Below are positions 1-7,832 of a stretch of DNA of 64,000 nt, piece after piece. Position numbers and translations under genes: made by a program. The stretch comes from Pollutimonas sp963706785 (lineage in GTDB: Bacteria > Pseudomonadota > Gammaproteobacteria > Burkholderiales > Burkholderiaceae_B): the NCBI GenBank assembly GCA_963706785.1, contig CAVPNJ010000003.1, forward strand, positions 1 through 64,000, written 5' to 3'. The stretch's first letter is position 1. Each line of letters opens with the position of its first letter. Under the pieces are notes generated by a model. That model was given only the letters and a program-made list of their open reading frames with translations. It did no database searches and was not told where the DNA came from.

Positions 1-627
1 CACCGTATTTCAGGAATTTCCGCGGCGGTCTTCCTGCTGGGCTTCATCCTATTCCTTTCGAGCTGGATCGAACTGATTCCGTTGGCGGCACTGATTGGGC
101 TGATGTTCGTCGTGGCCCAGAAAACCTTTGCATGGGGCAGCTTGCGTGCCCTACGGAGGATTCCACGCCAGGATGCCATTATCGTTATCGGTGTCACCGT
201 GATCACGGTTCTTACTGATTTGGCCGTCGCCGTGCTGGCAGGTATTGTTTTTGCCGCGTTGGTATTTGCTTGGCAGCAGGCCAAGCAAATACAGGCCGAC
301 AAGCGCATCGACGGCAACGGGATGAAGGTATACCAGCTACGCGGTGTGCTGTTCTTTGCCTCAGCCGCTAACTTTTCGCGCCTGTTCACGCCCGACGAAG
401 ACCCGCCGCACGTGGTGTTGGAATTTGCCGAGGCCCGTGTGGTCGACCATTCTGCGGTCGAGGCTATAGATTCGCTGGCAAATCGTTACCAGTCGGCAGG
501 TAAAACCTTGCACCTTCGCCACCTTAGTCCTGACTGTCTAGAGCTTCTTAGCAAAGCCAAGGACATGGTGGAAATCGACGTCTATACGGATCCGCACTAT
601 CATATTGCCGACAGCAAATTGGGTTAG
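1..627 (+). CDS. SulP family anion transporter, C-terminal part (cut by window edge)
   Basis: The reading frame is open from base 1, so the gene begins outside the window; 208 residues are visible. The first 90 or so are hydrophobic and contain the last membrane segments of a SulP (SLC26-type) inorganic anion permease. The rest is a cytoplasmic STAS domain, with the typical pattern of a beta strand (VYQLRGVLFF), a segment VVLEFAEARVVDHSAVEAI, and a terminal helix around ELLSKAKDMVEI. SulP proteins carry sulfate, bicarbonate or dicarboxylates across the inner membrane, and STAS regulates them. The substrate cannot be told from this part. Confidence 0.85.
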   Translation, partial: HRISGISAAVFLLGFILFLSSWIELIPLAALIGLMFVVAQKTFAWGSLRALRRIPRQDAIIVIGVTVITVLTDLAVAVLAGIVFAALVFAWQQAKQIQADKRIDGNGMKVYQLRGVLFFASAANFSRLFTPDEDPPHVVLEFAEARVVDHSAVEAIDSLANRYQSAGKTLHLRHLSPDCLELLSKAKDMVEIDVYTDPHYHIADSKLG

Positions 628-699
628 CCGGAACGCCCGGGGAAGACGAATGGCGTCGATTGAGTTATTCTCTTCTATCATTTAGAAGGAGTAATACTC

Positions 700-981
700 A
701 TGGCCCAAGCCACTGCCCGCCACATCCTGGTTTCGACGGAAGAGAAGTGCAACGAACTTAAGACTGCTATCGAAGAAGGCGCTGATTTCGCGCAAGTTGC
801 AAAAGACAACTCTAGCTGTCCATCCAGCCGCGATGGCGGCAACCTCGGTTCGTTCGGTCCTGGCCAGATGGTTAAGGAATTCGACACCGTCGTGTTCAGC
901 GCGCCGATCAACGTCGTTCAAGGCCCGGTGAAAACCCAATTTGGTTACCACCTGCTTGAAGTGACCAGCCGTCAAGACTAA
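700..981 (+). CDS. ppiC: Parvulin-type peptidyl-prolyl cis-trans isomerase
   Basis: A 93-residue single-domain parvulin, the same length as E. coli PpiC. It starts with ARHILV, then shows the core GADFAQVAKDNSSCPS, GGNLGSFGPGQMVKEFD and, at the end, KTQFGYHLLEV, all family signatures. The protein isomerises X-Pro peptide bonds in the cytoplasm; no signal peptide is present. The start is supported by AGGAG nine bases upstream. A strong hairpin follows the stop codon, so it is probably a monocistronic unit. Confidence 0.95.
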   Translation: MAQATARHILVSTEEKCNELKTAIEEGADFAQVAKDNSSCPSSRDGGNLGSFGPGQMVKEFDTVVFSAPINVVQGPVKTQFGYHLLEVTSRQD

Positions 982-991
982 GCTCGGTCAA

Positions 992-1021
992 GCCGGCACC
1001 AGGCATTTGCGCCGTGCCGGC
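992..1021 (+). terminator. Hairpin after ppiC
   Basis: GCCGGCAC (992-999) pairs perfectly with GTGCCGGC (1014-1021) across a 14-base loop, eleven bases after the ppiC stop. There is no long T run afterwards (GTTTG), so it could be a weak or bidirectional terminator between the convergent ppiC and SMR genes. Confidence 0.5.
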
Positions 1022-1041
1022 GTTTGAAAAGATTTACCCGC

Positions 1042-1374
1042 TTAATGTGCAGAACTTTTAGAAAAAACATTAAGTACGATTACGCCCGAAACGATTAGTC
1101 CCATGCCGATCACAGCGGGAAGATCAAGCTTCTGCCCGTAAAGCGCCCACCCGACAACGGCGATCAACACGGTGCCTACACCCGACCATATCGCGTAGGC
1201 GATTCCAACTGGAATAGCGCGCAGGGTAAGCGACAATAAATAAAAGGCGATAAGGTATCCGACAGCTGTAATAACTGACGGTGCCAGCTTCGAGAAGCCT
1301 TCGCTCGCCTTCAGTGCGGATGTTGCGATGACTTCAGCAACAATCGCGCCCCCGAGCATTAGCCATTGATTCAT
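1042..1374 (-). CDS. Small multidrug resistance (SMR) efflux protein, EmrE-like
   Basis: A 110-residue protein, exactly the length of EmrE, with four hydrophobic helices. Glu14 in GGAIVAEVIAT corresponds to the proton- and drug-coupling EmrE Glu14. The GIAYAIWSGVG segment holds Tyr60 and Trp63 equivalents, and the end resembles EmrE closely (GQKLDLPAVIGM). It should exchange protons for quaternary cationic drugs as an antiparallel dimer in the inner membrane. The start at 1374 is chosen over an in-frame upstream ATG because a GAAAGGA site precedes it and the numbering then matches EmrE. A Gdx/SugE function is less likely because the match to EmrE is so direct. Confidence 0.92.
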   Translation of the reverse strand: MNQWLMLGGAIVAEVIATSALKASEGFSKLAPSVITAVGYLIAFYLLSLTLRAIPVGIAYAIWSGVGTVLIAVVGWALYGQKLDLPAVIGMGLIVSGVIVLNVFSKSSAH

Positions 1375-1742
1375 TAGTATCCTTTCTTCAAGAGCCGCGA
1401 ATTTAACAGAAGAACCAACGATCATGCCTGCCGGCAGTCACCCGCGCGCAATTTTTTTTGCATCGTAATCGCTGCCTTTTAACATCGTAATCAGCATTTT
1501 TTCAACTTGCCGGCCCCAAGCTGGAGCGAAACTTGGTCAGCTGAAGTTACCAAGATTGTGCATTACTTCCCAGATTTACTTATGTCGACAGTGTCACTAA
1601 ACTAACTGAGGGTCGCGGGCGTTAATCGAGCGATCCTCTTCATTAGTTGCACTAAACGTTGTCGGAAATAGTAGTGAAAAACTGCACACATTGTGTGCGG
1701 GGTCTACTGGTGTCGTTGGTCCATTAAACAGGAGTATCGATC
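1375..1742. other. Intergenic region between divergent SMR and unknown genes
   Basis: No convincing gene is seen in this 368-base gap. It contains short direct repeats (CATCGTAATC twice near 1460-1492; CACTAAAC at 1595-1602 and 1650-1657) and the palindrome listed separately. It must carry the promoters for both flanking genes. Confidence 0.5.
1684..1698. promoter_or_regulatory. 15-bp perfect palindrome upstream of the 1743 gene
   Basis: GCACACA-T-TGTGTGC is a perfect 7-1-7 inverted repeat, 44 bases before the start codon. The position suits a repressor or activator site overlapping the promoter. No regulator gene lies next to it. Confidence 0.4.
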
Positions 1743-2033
1743 ATGGAAACTGTTATCAGGACATATTCCGGAAAGGGTGCAAAAGAGCTATTCGATCTGC
1801 TGGACAAGCGCAAGGCTGACGTTGAACAACTGCTGCGTTCGGTCAAAGGCTTTGTCGGTTACACCCTGGCACGCAGCGCCGAAGGCGGTTTCTCGGTGAC
1901 GGTTTGCCAAGACAAGGCAGGCATTGACGAAAGCGTACAAAAGGCCAGGGAATGGATCGCGAAGAATGCCGCCGATACGGGCGCGGCGGCGCCTCAAGTA
2001 TCCCAAGGCTCGGTCATTATTCACATCAAGTAA
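1743..2033 (+). CDS. Small conserved-type protein of unknown function
   Basis: A 96-residue soluble protein whose start is supported by AGGAG eight bases upstream. Its pattern of strand, helix and strand (VIRTYSGKGAKELFDLLDKR, then GFVGYTLARSAEGGFSVTV, then a second helix AREWIAKNAAD) resembles the dimeric alpha-beta barrel fold seen in antibiotic-biosynthesis monooxygenase-like and stress-responsive proteins. That is an inference from fold pattern only, as no catalytic motif is visible. It is preceded by a long regulatory gap with a palindrome, so expression is probably controlled. Confidence 0.6.
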   Translation: METVIRTYSGKGAKELFDLLDKRKADVEQLLRSVKGFVGYTLARSAEGGFSVTVCQDKAGIDESVQKAREWIAKNAADTGAAAPQVSQGSVIIHIK

Positions 2034-2129
2034 AGCAGCCGCGGCACGTCGTTCACCGGTTTAGCGCAAGACATTTCTGTTGTTGCTTGCTCAAGCGGCG
2101 CGTCGCGGCATACGTACCGGTCACGCACA

Positions 2130-2534
2130 GTGCAGATACTGATAAACATCGACGTTCCCGAGCTTGATCCAGCGATCAAGTTTTACAGTGCGGCTCTATC
2201 TTTGAAACTGAGCCGCACTATCGATGACGATGTCGCAGAGTTGACGGGTGCATCGTCGGTTGTCTATCTTCTACGTCAGTCAGCCGGTTCACGGCCGGCA
2301 AAAGGTCTCGTCGATGTGCGCCAATACCGTCGGCACTGGACACCAATCCACCTTGATTTTGTTGTAGACAATATAGACGAAGCTGCGAAGCGCGCCATTG
2401 ATGCCGGCGCATCGCGGGAAAGCGAATGCGTTCAATGGAAGGGATCAAAATGCATAAGCTTCTCGGACCCCTTCGGTCATGGCTTTTGCCTCATCGAGTT
2501 CACTGGCGAAAGCTACATCGGTGACGATGCTTGA
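2130..2534 (+). CDS. VOC family (glyoxalase / bleomycin-resistance type) protein
   Basis: A 134-residue protein built as two beta-alpha-beta-beta-beta modules of the vicinal oxygen chelate superfamily. The first begins ILINIDVPELDPAIKFYSAAL; the second begins WTPIHLDFVVDNIDEAAKRAIDAGA and ends with FSDPFGHGFCLIEF. The DPFGH element and the terminal Glu are typical of metal-binding VOC members. Substrate unknown: possibly resistance or dioxygenase-like chemistry. The start is a GTG with only a weak ribosome site, so the exact N-terminus is uncertain. It lies 32 bases before the SRPBCC gene, probably in the same transcript. Confidence 0.8.
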   Translation: MQILINIDVPELDPAIKFYSAALSLKLSRTIDDDVAELTGASSVVYLLRQSAGSRPAKGLVDVRQYRRHWTPIHLDFVVDNIDEAAKRAIDAGASRESECVQWKGSKCISFSDPFGHGFCLIEFTGESYIGDDA

Positions 2535-2566
2535 ACTCAAATCTTCACTTGAAGGATTAACACACC

Positions 2567-3013
2567 ATGACAACTGGAACCGTTCAATTTCATCGCGTCT
2601 TGCGCGCAAACCCCGAGCTTGTCTATCGCGCTTTCCTGGAACCAGACGCAATCGCAAAGTGGCTTCCCCCTTACGGATACACTTGCCAGGTGCACCACAT
2701 GGACGCCCAGGTCGGCGGCTCTTACAAGATGTCCTTTCGCCACTTCGGCACCGGCGACGGTCACTCGTTTGGCGGTGAGTACCTTGAACTGGTGCCGTTC
2801 GAGAAAATCCGCTATTCGGACCAGTTCGACGATCCAAACCTGCCTGGTCAGATGGACACCACAGTTTCACTGCGGAAGGTGTCTTGCGGCGCCGAGCTTA
2901 CCGTTGTGCAGAAGGGCGTGCCCGAGGCCCTCCCGGTGGAGATGTGCTATTTAGGCTGGCAGGAGTCGCTTACTCAGTTGGCAAAGCTGGTAGAGGCGCA
3001 AAACCTTGCCTGA
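2567..3013 (+). CDS. SRPBCC / AHSA1-type START-like domain protein
   Basis: A 148-residue protein of the Activator of Hsp90 homologue 1-like (AHSA1, CalC-like) group. It opens with FHRVLRANPELVYRAFLEPDAIAKWLPP, the family's usual N-terminus. GGSYKMSFRH, GGEYLELVPFEKIRYSDQF and the closing GWQESLTQLAKLVE are also diagnostic. These proteins form a hydrophobic ligand-binding cavity; no enzymatic role can be assigned. AAGGA precedes the ATG at good distance. It shares an apparent transcript with the upstream VOC gene. Confidence 0.85.
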   Translation: MTTGTVQFHRVLRANPELVYRAFLEPDAIAKWLPPYGYTCQVHHMDAQVGGSYKMSFRHFGTGDGHSFGGEYLELVPFEKIRYSDQFDDPNLPGQMDTTVSLRKVSCGAELTVVQKGVPEALPVEMCYLGWQESLTQLAKLVEAQNLA

Positions 3014-3034
3014 TTCCGCCAGCAAGCACGTGGC

Positions 3035-3832
3035 TCATGACTTCGTGCTCGCCTGTTGTTGATTCCGGAAAGCCGCCTCTCCGGCGTCCGATATCTCGAC
3101 CCATTTTTTGTCCGGGGCCGCGCCTGCGACGTAGCTATCGTGCCAGTTCCACCACTTGTAGGGCGGGGTCTGGGGATAGCCCTCGGGTGAGTCCTCCCAA
3201 AGTTCCTGGCGGCCCAGCGGCGTGATGTCCAGATAATTCCAGGTGTTTCCCATCTGCTCGTCGCCGCGGTTATTAAGGAAGTAGGTGCGATATACGTGGT
3301 CGTTGTCGCGGAAAAACACGTTCGTGCCGTGCCACTCGTCCACTCCGAAGTCGGCATCGAAGGTATCCGTAAGCGTGAACCAGGGGATGTCCCAACCCAT
3401 CCGCGCCTTCAGCTGCGCGATGTCCGCCTGAGGCGCACGCGAGACGAAGACGAGGGTGGTGTCGCGGGCATTCAGGTGGGCGATATGGGCGACTTGATCG
3501 GCCACCATAGAGCAGCCCCGGCAGGCGTGGTCGGGCCAGCCGAAGACGCCCGGTTCGAAGAAGGCGCGGTATACGATTAGCTGACGTCGGCCGTCGAAGA
3601 GTTCAAGCAAATTGACCTTGCCGGCAGGTCCCTCAAACGCATACGCTGTCTCCACCGCCATCCATGGCATTCGGCGTCGCTCGGCGGCCAGCGCATCACG
3701 GGCGCGGGTTTGGGCCTTTTCCTTCACGAGCAGTTGCTGGCGCGCCGCGTCCCACGCCTGTGCTGACACAACCGGTGGCGTATGCATGGCCGGCTGTCCT
3801 TTTTTTAGTCCATTCTCGTCTGATGTAGTCAT
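3035..3832 (-). CDS. DUF899 family thioredoxin-like protein
   Basis: A 265-residue DUF899 protein. Features include PWMAVETAYAFEGPAGKVNLLELFDGRRQL near residues 50-80, the CRGCSMVAD cysteine pair, and a C-terminal part rich in aromatic residues (NTWNYLDITPLGRQELWEDSPEGYPQ, WWNWHDSY). The fold is thought to be thioredoxin-like and the function is unknown. Position 3832 is preferred as start because AGGAGGT lies ten bases upstream. It is convergent with the SRPBCC gene, with only 21 bases between. Confidence 0.85.
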   Translation of the reverse strand: MTTSDENGLKKGQPAMHTPPVVSAQAWDAARQQLLVKEKAQTRARDALAAERRRMPWMAVETAYAFEGPAGKVNLLELFDGRRQLIVYRAFFEPGVFGWPDHACRGCSMVADQVAHIAHLNARDTTLVFVSRAPQADIAQLKARMGWDIPWFTLTDTFDADFGVDEWHGTNVFFRDNDHVYRTYFLNNRGDEQMGNTWNYLDITPLGRQELWEDSPEGYPQTPPYKWWNWHDSYVAGAAPDKKWVEISDAGEAAFRNQQQASTKS

Positions 3833-4086
3833 GGCTTGAAGACCTCCTAATTTGAGCGAGTCTGCACGCATCGTGGCTCAAGCGCGAGCGGATCGTTGCT
3901 CATCGTTCATCATTGACCGAGAGATAGTTTGGCACCGAAGCTGAATGTTGGAAGTAAAAAAGTGTGGCGGTTTTCGGAGTAAGTCGCAGATTGCGGTTGC
4001 TGGCCTGCACTCAAGACTAGGGCATAGTCCGGAGGCGTCCACATGAGCAATATATCAGTTGCTGCAACCCAAGCCGTGACACGAAG

Positions 4087-5106
4087 TTAACTTGCCAGAG
4101 GCTTGCTCTTGCGGGCCCCGGCCCTTCGGACCGGATGACTCGAAATGGCTTTTGATGACGAGCTATGTAATCCCATTAGCTGCACAGATTCCATATGTTT
4201 AACGGTATGTCGAACTTCTGAAATTAGCCATCTCCGGAATATGGCAACTTCAGGACGAGCCTCGGGTTGGGCTTCAATCAGCCAATAGGCGTAGTCGCTT
4301 TCGCCGGTTTTATCGGTTGGCATGGCGACTAGTCGGCCATCGGCCAACATGGGAAGGATCAGCGCGATACGTCCCAAAGCGATGCCATGGCCATCGACCG
4401 CAAGCTGCACCAGCTGATTGTATTGATTGCAATGCAGGTACGATTTTGGCTTGGCATCCGTCATGCCGTAAGCTGCAAGCCACTCGGTCCAGCGTAGCCA
4501 AGGGCGCGCATGTGGCTCGTCATATTCAAGCAAGACTTCTTTCAACAACGCTTGTGGGTGCTTAAATGCGCGTGCTGCGACCGCCTTGCTTGCGATCGGA
4601 GCGACTCGTTCCCCGAATAATTTGATCGCCCCCGAAGGAACGTCAGCTTCACGCGCATACCGAATTGCAAGATCGATGCCTTCCTGCTTCAGGTCGAAAA
4701 TGCGGTTATTTGCTGCGACCCTGACGTCGATGTTCGGATTAGCATCCTGAAAGGCGGCAAGTTTCGGTAAAAGCCACAACGCAGTGACGCCAAATGTAGC
4801 CGTAATGGTAATAGGCTGGGGCTGGCCATTGTTTCGAACAGATTCGGTCAATTCGGCCAGTCTATCCATCCATGGGGACGCAAGGACCATTAACCGTTCA
4901 CCCGCTTCAGTCAACGCAATTGCCCTGTGTTTTCGAACCAGAACCGGCGTCCCCAAATATTTTTCCAGTGCCAATATTTGCCGGCTCACGGCTGACTGGG
5001 TTAAGCAGAGGTCGTTGGCCGCCTGTGTAATGCTCATACGCCTTGCCACTGCCACAAATCCGCGCAATGCATCAAGCGGTGGAAGGTTCAACAGGGGATT
5101 GCTCAT
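4087..5106 (-). CDS. LysR-type transcriptional regulator, GcvA-like
   Basis: A 339-residue regulator. The winged helix-turn-helix occupies about residues 10-70, with SITQAANDLCLTQSAVSRQI as the recognition region and the following LEKYLGTPVLVRKHRAIALT. The sequence DALRGFVAVARR and the effector-domain sequence FGVTALWLLPKLAAFQDANPNIDVRV are typical of the GcvA/AmpR branch. It is divergent from the YdhR-like gene at 5341, which it may control. The C-terminal 35 residues are longer than usual and basic (VRRAGARKSKPLAS). Confidence 0.9.
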   Translation of the reverse strand: MSNPLLNLPPLDALRGFVAVARRMSITQAANDLCLTQSAVSRQILALEKYLGTPVLVRKHRAIALTEAGERLMVLASPWMDRLAELTESVRNNGQPQPITITATFGVTALWLLPKLAAFQDANPNIDVRVAANNRIFDLKQEGIDLAIRYAREADVPSGAIKLFGERVAPIASKAVAARAFKHPQALLKEVLLEYDEPHARPWLRWTEWLAAYGMTDAKPKSYLHCNQYNQLVQLAVDGHGIALGRIALILPMLADGRLVAMPTDKTGESDYAYWLIEAQPEARPEVAIFRRWLISEVRHTVKHMESVQLMGLHSSSSKAISSHPVRRAGARKSKPLAS

Positions 5107-5215
5107 GCGTGGCTCTCATGTCAGGACTGCACATTTTATCGGTATGGTTCGGCTTTTATAGAAGGCTATCGCGTAGGGATAAATTCTAATCCATGAGCCG
5201 GGTCCCAGTCCGTTC

Positions 5216-5234
5216 ACATTCGCTAAATGAATGT
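5216..5234. promoter_or_regulatory. Inverted repeat between divergent lysR and YdhR-like genes
   Basis: ACATTC (5216-5221) and GAATGT (5229-5234) form a perfect 6-bp inverted repeat with a 7-base spacer. Its size and place in a divergent intergenic region fit a LysR-type site. Candidate only. Confidence 0.35.
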
Positions 5235-5340
5235 CAGACATGCATAAATACCGGTTGAGCTGGAATGGTGGAATTTGTTTAATAAAGAGCAGGCGAGAGA
5301 TTTCGCCAATATTCACTTCCATACAGCCTATGAGGTGCAA

Positions 5341-5655
5341 ATGATTATCGCTTTTACCACCTTTGTTTTGCCTAAACCCGTCACCCTTGAGGACGCGCGC
5401 AGCATATTTCTTAGCACCGCGCCAACATATCAGGGCGTAAAAGGTCTATTGCGCAAGCACTACGTTATTTCAGAAGATGGGGGAACAGTAGGCGGCGTTT
5501 ATCTTTGGAACTCGCGGTCAGAAGCGGAAGCGATGTACACAGAATCATGGCGCTTATTTGTGCGAGCCAAGTACCACACCGACCCAACCGTCACTTACTT
5601 CGAAAGTCCCGTAGTGGTCGACAATATGGCTGGGCATATCTTCACCGACGAGTAG
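5341..5655 (+). CDS. YdhR-like putative monooxygenase (dimeric alpha-beta barrel)
   Basis: A 104-residue protein that resembles the E. coli YdhR group: an opening beta strand (MIIAFTTFVL), the segment TAPTYQGVKGLLRKHYVISEDGGTVGGVYLW and SRSEAEAMYTESWRLFVRAKY. YdhR-type proteins are small ferredoxin-fold dimers, some thought to act as cofactor-free monooxygenases; activity here is unproven. The ATG at 5341 has GAGGT upstream and matches the family's N-terminus better than the longer in-frame start at 5275. It faces the GcvA-like regulator. Confidence 0.7.
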   Translation: MIIAFTTFVLPKPVTLEDARSIFLSTAPTYQGVKGLLRKHYVISEDGGTVGGVYLWNSRSEAEAMYTESWRLFVRAKYHTDPTVTYFESPVVVDNMAGHIFTDE

Positions 5656-5717
5656 GAAAGCGCCGTTCGCACAGTTATCATGTATTCCTCAGGACAACAT
5701 CCGGACAGGATTACGTG

Positions 5718-6101
5718 ATGGACAAGATTCGGCTGGACAAATGGCTCTGGGCGGCGCGCTTCTACAAAACCCGCAGCCTGGCGGCGCTTGAAGTCGGCAA
5801 AGGCAGGGTGTCTGTCAACGGGCAGCAAGCCAAGCCAGCGCGCGAGATATCGCAGGGCGACCTTGTTAGCATTCGCAAGGAAGATCCAGCAATTCATGTT
5901 CGGGTAGTTGCGATAAGCAGCGTACGTGGGCCTGCGCCGGTGGCGCGCACCTTGTATGATGAAACGCCGGAAAGCATCGCGGCACGTGAACACGCTGCCG
6001 AAATGAGGCGCCTTGCCCCCGAACCTGCTCATGAATTTGCAGCGGGGCGCCCAACCAAGCGCGATCGGCGGCAGATCGATTTTGTACGAGGTAAACAATA
6101 A
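5718..6101 (+). CDS. hslR: Ribosome-associated heat shock protein Hsp15 (S4 domain)
   Basis: A 127-residue protein. It begins MDKIRLDKWLWAARFYKTRS, the classic S4 RNA-binding domain start of Hsp15, and continues GKGRVSVNGQQAKPAREISQGDLVSI. A basic tail follows (GRPTKRDRRQIDFVRG). Hsp15 binds free 50S subunits carrying a nascent chain and helps recycle them. The start follows a GTG that could also be used; the ATG gives the usual N-terminus. It lies 62 bases after the YdhR-like gene. Confidence 0.93.
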   Translation: MDKIRLDKWLWAARFYKTRSLAALEVGKGRVSVNGQQAKPAREISQGDLVSIRKEDPAIHVRVVAISSVRGPAPVARTLYDETPESIAAREHAAEMRRLAPEPAHEFAAGRPTKRDRRQIDFVRGKQ

Positions 6102-6195
6102 GGTAATAAGGTGGTCTTTGATGTAATGCACTGCACCATCAGAAAAATTACGGCCCACGCCGTCCGCCAGTTGGCTTGCTTACAAAGCGCACATC

Positions 6196-6885
6196 ATGAG
6201 ACATATCGAGATACACAGGACGCATCGAGTCGGATGGCTACGCGCCGCTGTACTCGGCGCGAACGACGGCATTGTGTCTACGGCCAGCCTGGTATTGGGG
6301 GTTGCTGCGGCAGGGGCAAGCTCCCGCACTATTGTAGTGGCCGGTGTTGCCGGGCTGGTTGCTGGCGCCATGTCGATGGCCGCCGGTGAGTATGTATCGG
6401 TCTGCTCGCAAGCCGATACTGAACGCTCCGACCTGGATAGGGAAAGACAAGAGCTGCTTGCTTATCCAGAGCACGAGCATGGCGAACTGAAAGAAATCTA
6501 TGTCCAGCGCGGACTCGACCCGGCACTCGCTGCAGAAGTCGCGACTCAATTAATGCAACATGACGCGCTTGGCGCGCACGGACGTGATGAACTGGGTATA
6601 TCCGAGGTGCTCGCGGCGCGACCCTTGCAGGCGGCATTGGCGTCGGCCGCCACTTTTTCAGTGGGCGCAGTTTTGCCTTTGCTGATCGTTCTGTTATTTC
6701 CGTCTTCTAGTCTGTTGTGGACGGTCTCGCTTGCTTCTTTGGTATTTTTGGTGGTATTGGGTGCACTCTCAGGATGGGCGGGTGGCGCTTCGGCAATAAG
6801 GGCCGCAGCGCGCGTTACGTTTTGGGGTGTCTTGGCCATGGCGTTGACCGCCGGGGTGGGAATGCTTTTCGGGGTAAGTGCATAA
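6196..6885 (+). CDS. VIT1/CCC1 family transporter
   Basis: A 229-residue membrane protein of the VIT (vacuolar iron transporter) family. Signature sequences are GWLRAAVLGANDGIVSTASL at the N-terminus and GAMSMAAGEYVSVCSQAD in helix 2. A charged cytoplasmic helical stretch follows (residues about 75-140, rich in Glu and His, containing YVQRGLDPALAAEVA), then three C-terminal hydrophobic segments. Homologues export Fe(II) or Mn(II) in exchange for protons; the charged region binds metal. It probably protects the cytoplasm from metal excess. No metal-responsive operator was recognised. Confidence 0.9.
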   Translation: MRHIEIHRTHRVGWLRAAVLGANDGIVSTASLVLGVAAAGASSRTIVVAGVAGLVAGAMSMAAGEYVSVCSQADTERSDLDRERQELLAYPEHEHGELKEIYVQRGLDPALAAEVATQLMQHDALGAHGRDELGISEVLAARPLQAALASAATFSVGAVLPLLIVLLFPSSSLLWTVSLASLVFLVVLGALSGWAGGASAIRAAARVTFWGVLAMALTAGVGMLFGVSA

Positions 6886-6902
6886 AACCATTCAGGAAGA
6901 GA

Positions 6903-7652
6903 CTACAAGCCACCCGCACACTGAACGACCGTGCCGGTTATATAAGATGCTGCCGGCGACATCAGCCATACTATGGTTTCGGCAACCTCTTCCGGCTTTG
7001 CCAGGCGGCCCATGGGAATCTTCGGTGCGACGCGCGCAGGGCGATTGGGTTCGCCCGCTGCGGCATGGATTTCGGTTAGTGTAGACCCGGGCGCCACGCC
7101 GCATACCCGTATTCCGGCTGTAGCGACTTCCCGGGCCAGGCCTAAAGTGAAGGCATCTATGGCGGCTTTGCTTGCCGCGTAATGTATGTATTCGTTGGGG
7201 CTGCCGGTGCGCGCCGCCACCGAGGATACGTTGACGATAACGCCCGCAGTATCGTTCTTTGAGAAACTTGCCAGCGCAGCGCGACAGCACTGTATGGTGC
7301 CGAAGACGTTGACTTTGAATACGCGTTCAATGGTGTCGTCGGTGGTAGTCGAAAAGGGTCCGATCGGACCAGTGATGCCGGTGTTGTTGACCAGGGCTCT
7401 CAGGGGGCCCAGCCCTTCTTCGGCCAGTTCAAACATACGAAGGATATCTTCGTGTTTGCCCACATCGCCTTGTATGGCGATAGCTTGGCGGCCATGTTGC
7501 AGTATGGTTTCGACGACAGCTTGCGCGGCCGATTCGTCTTTCAGATAATTGACCGCCACATCGAAGCCATTGCGTGCGGCGGCAATCGCGGTTGCGGCAC
7601 CGATGCCGCGACTGGCTCCGGTGATTAGAACGGTATTATTAAACGCCGCCAT
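6903..7652 (-). CDS. Short-chain dehydrogenase/reductase (SDR)
   Basis: A classical SDR of about 249 residues. It has the cofactor motif TGASRGIG near the N-terminus, NNTGITG in place of the usual NNAG, the catalytic Ser in VNVSSVAA, and YAASK carrying the catalytic Tyr and Lys. The closing PEEVAETIVWLMSPAASYITG is typical of FabG- or glucose-dehydrogenase-like members. It reduces or oxidises an unknown alcohol with NAD(P). The start at 7652 is preferred because GGGAG lies just upstream. It is divergent from ilvD. Confidence 0.88.
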   Translation of the reverse strand: MAAFNNTVLITGASRGIGAATAIAAARNGFDVAVNYLKDESAAQAVVETILQHGRQAIAIQGDVGKHEDILRMFELAEEGLGPLRALVNNTGITGPIGPFSTTTDDTIERVFKVNVFGTIQCCRAALASFSKNDTAGVIVNVSSVAARTGSPNEYIHYAASKAAIDAFTLGLAREVATAGIRVCGVAPGSTLTEIHAAAGEPNRPARVAPKIPMGRLAKPEEVAETIVWLMSPAASYITGTVVQCAGGL

Positions 7653-7832
7653 GCCATCTCCCATTATTTTGTTTTGTGTTGGCATATTATGCGGGATAGC
7701 GCCTGTCAGAGCATCTATGCCGTCCGTTTTTTAGCGTGATGACAACGAGTGTGCACTTCAGGGGTAAACTCTTTTTTCGATCCATGACTAGCCATTGGCT
7801 GCGCGTGGTTCTTTATTCAGCAAAGGAAAGAA

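Noticed and set aside
678..975. Open frames opposite ppiC
   Set aside because: They are shadows of the strongly conserved ppiC gene.
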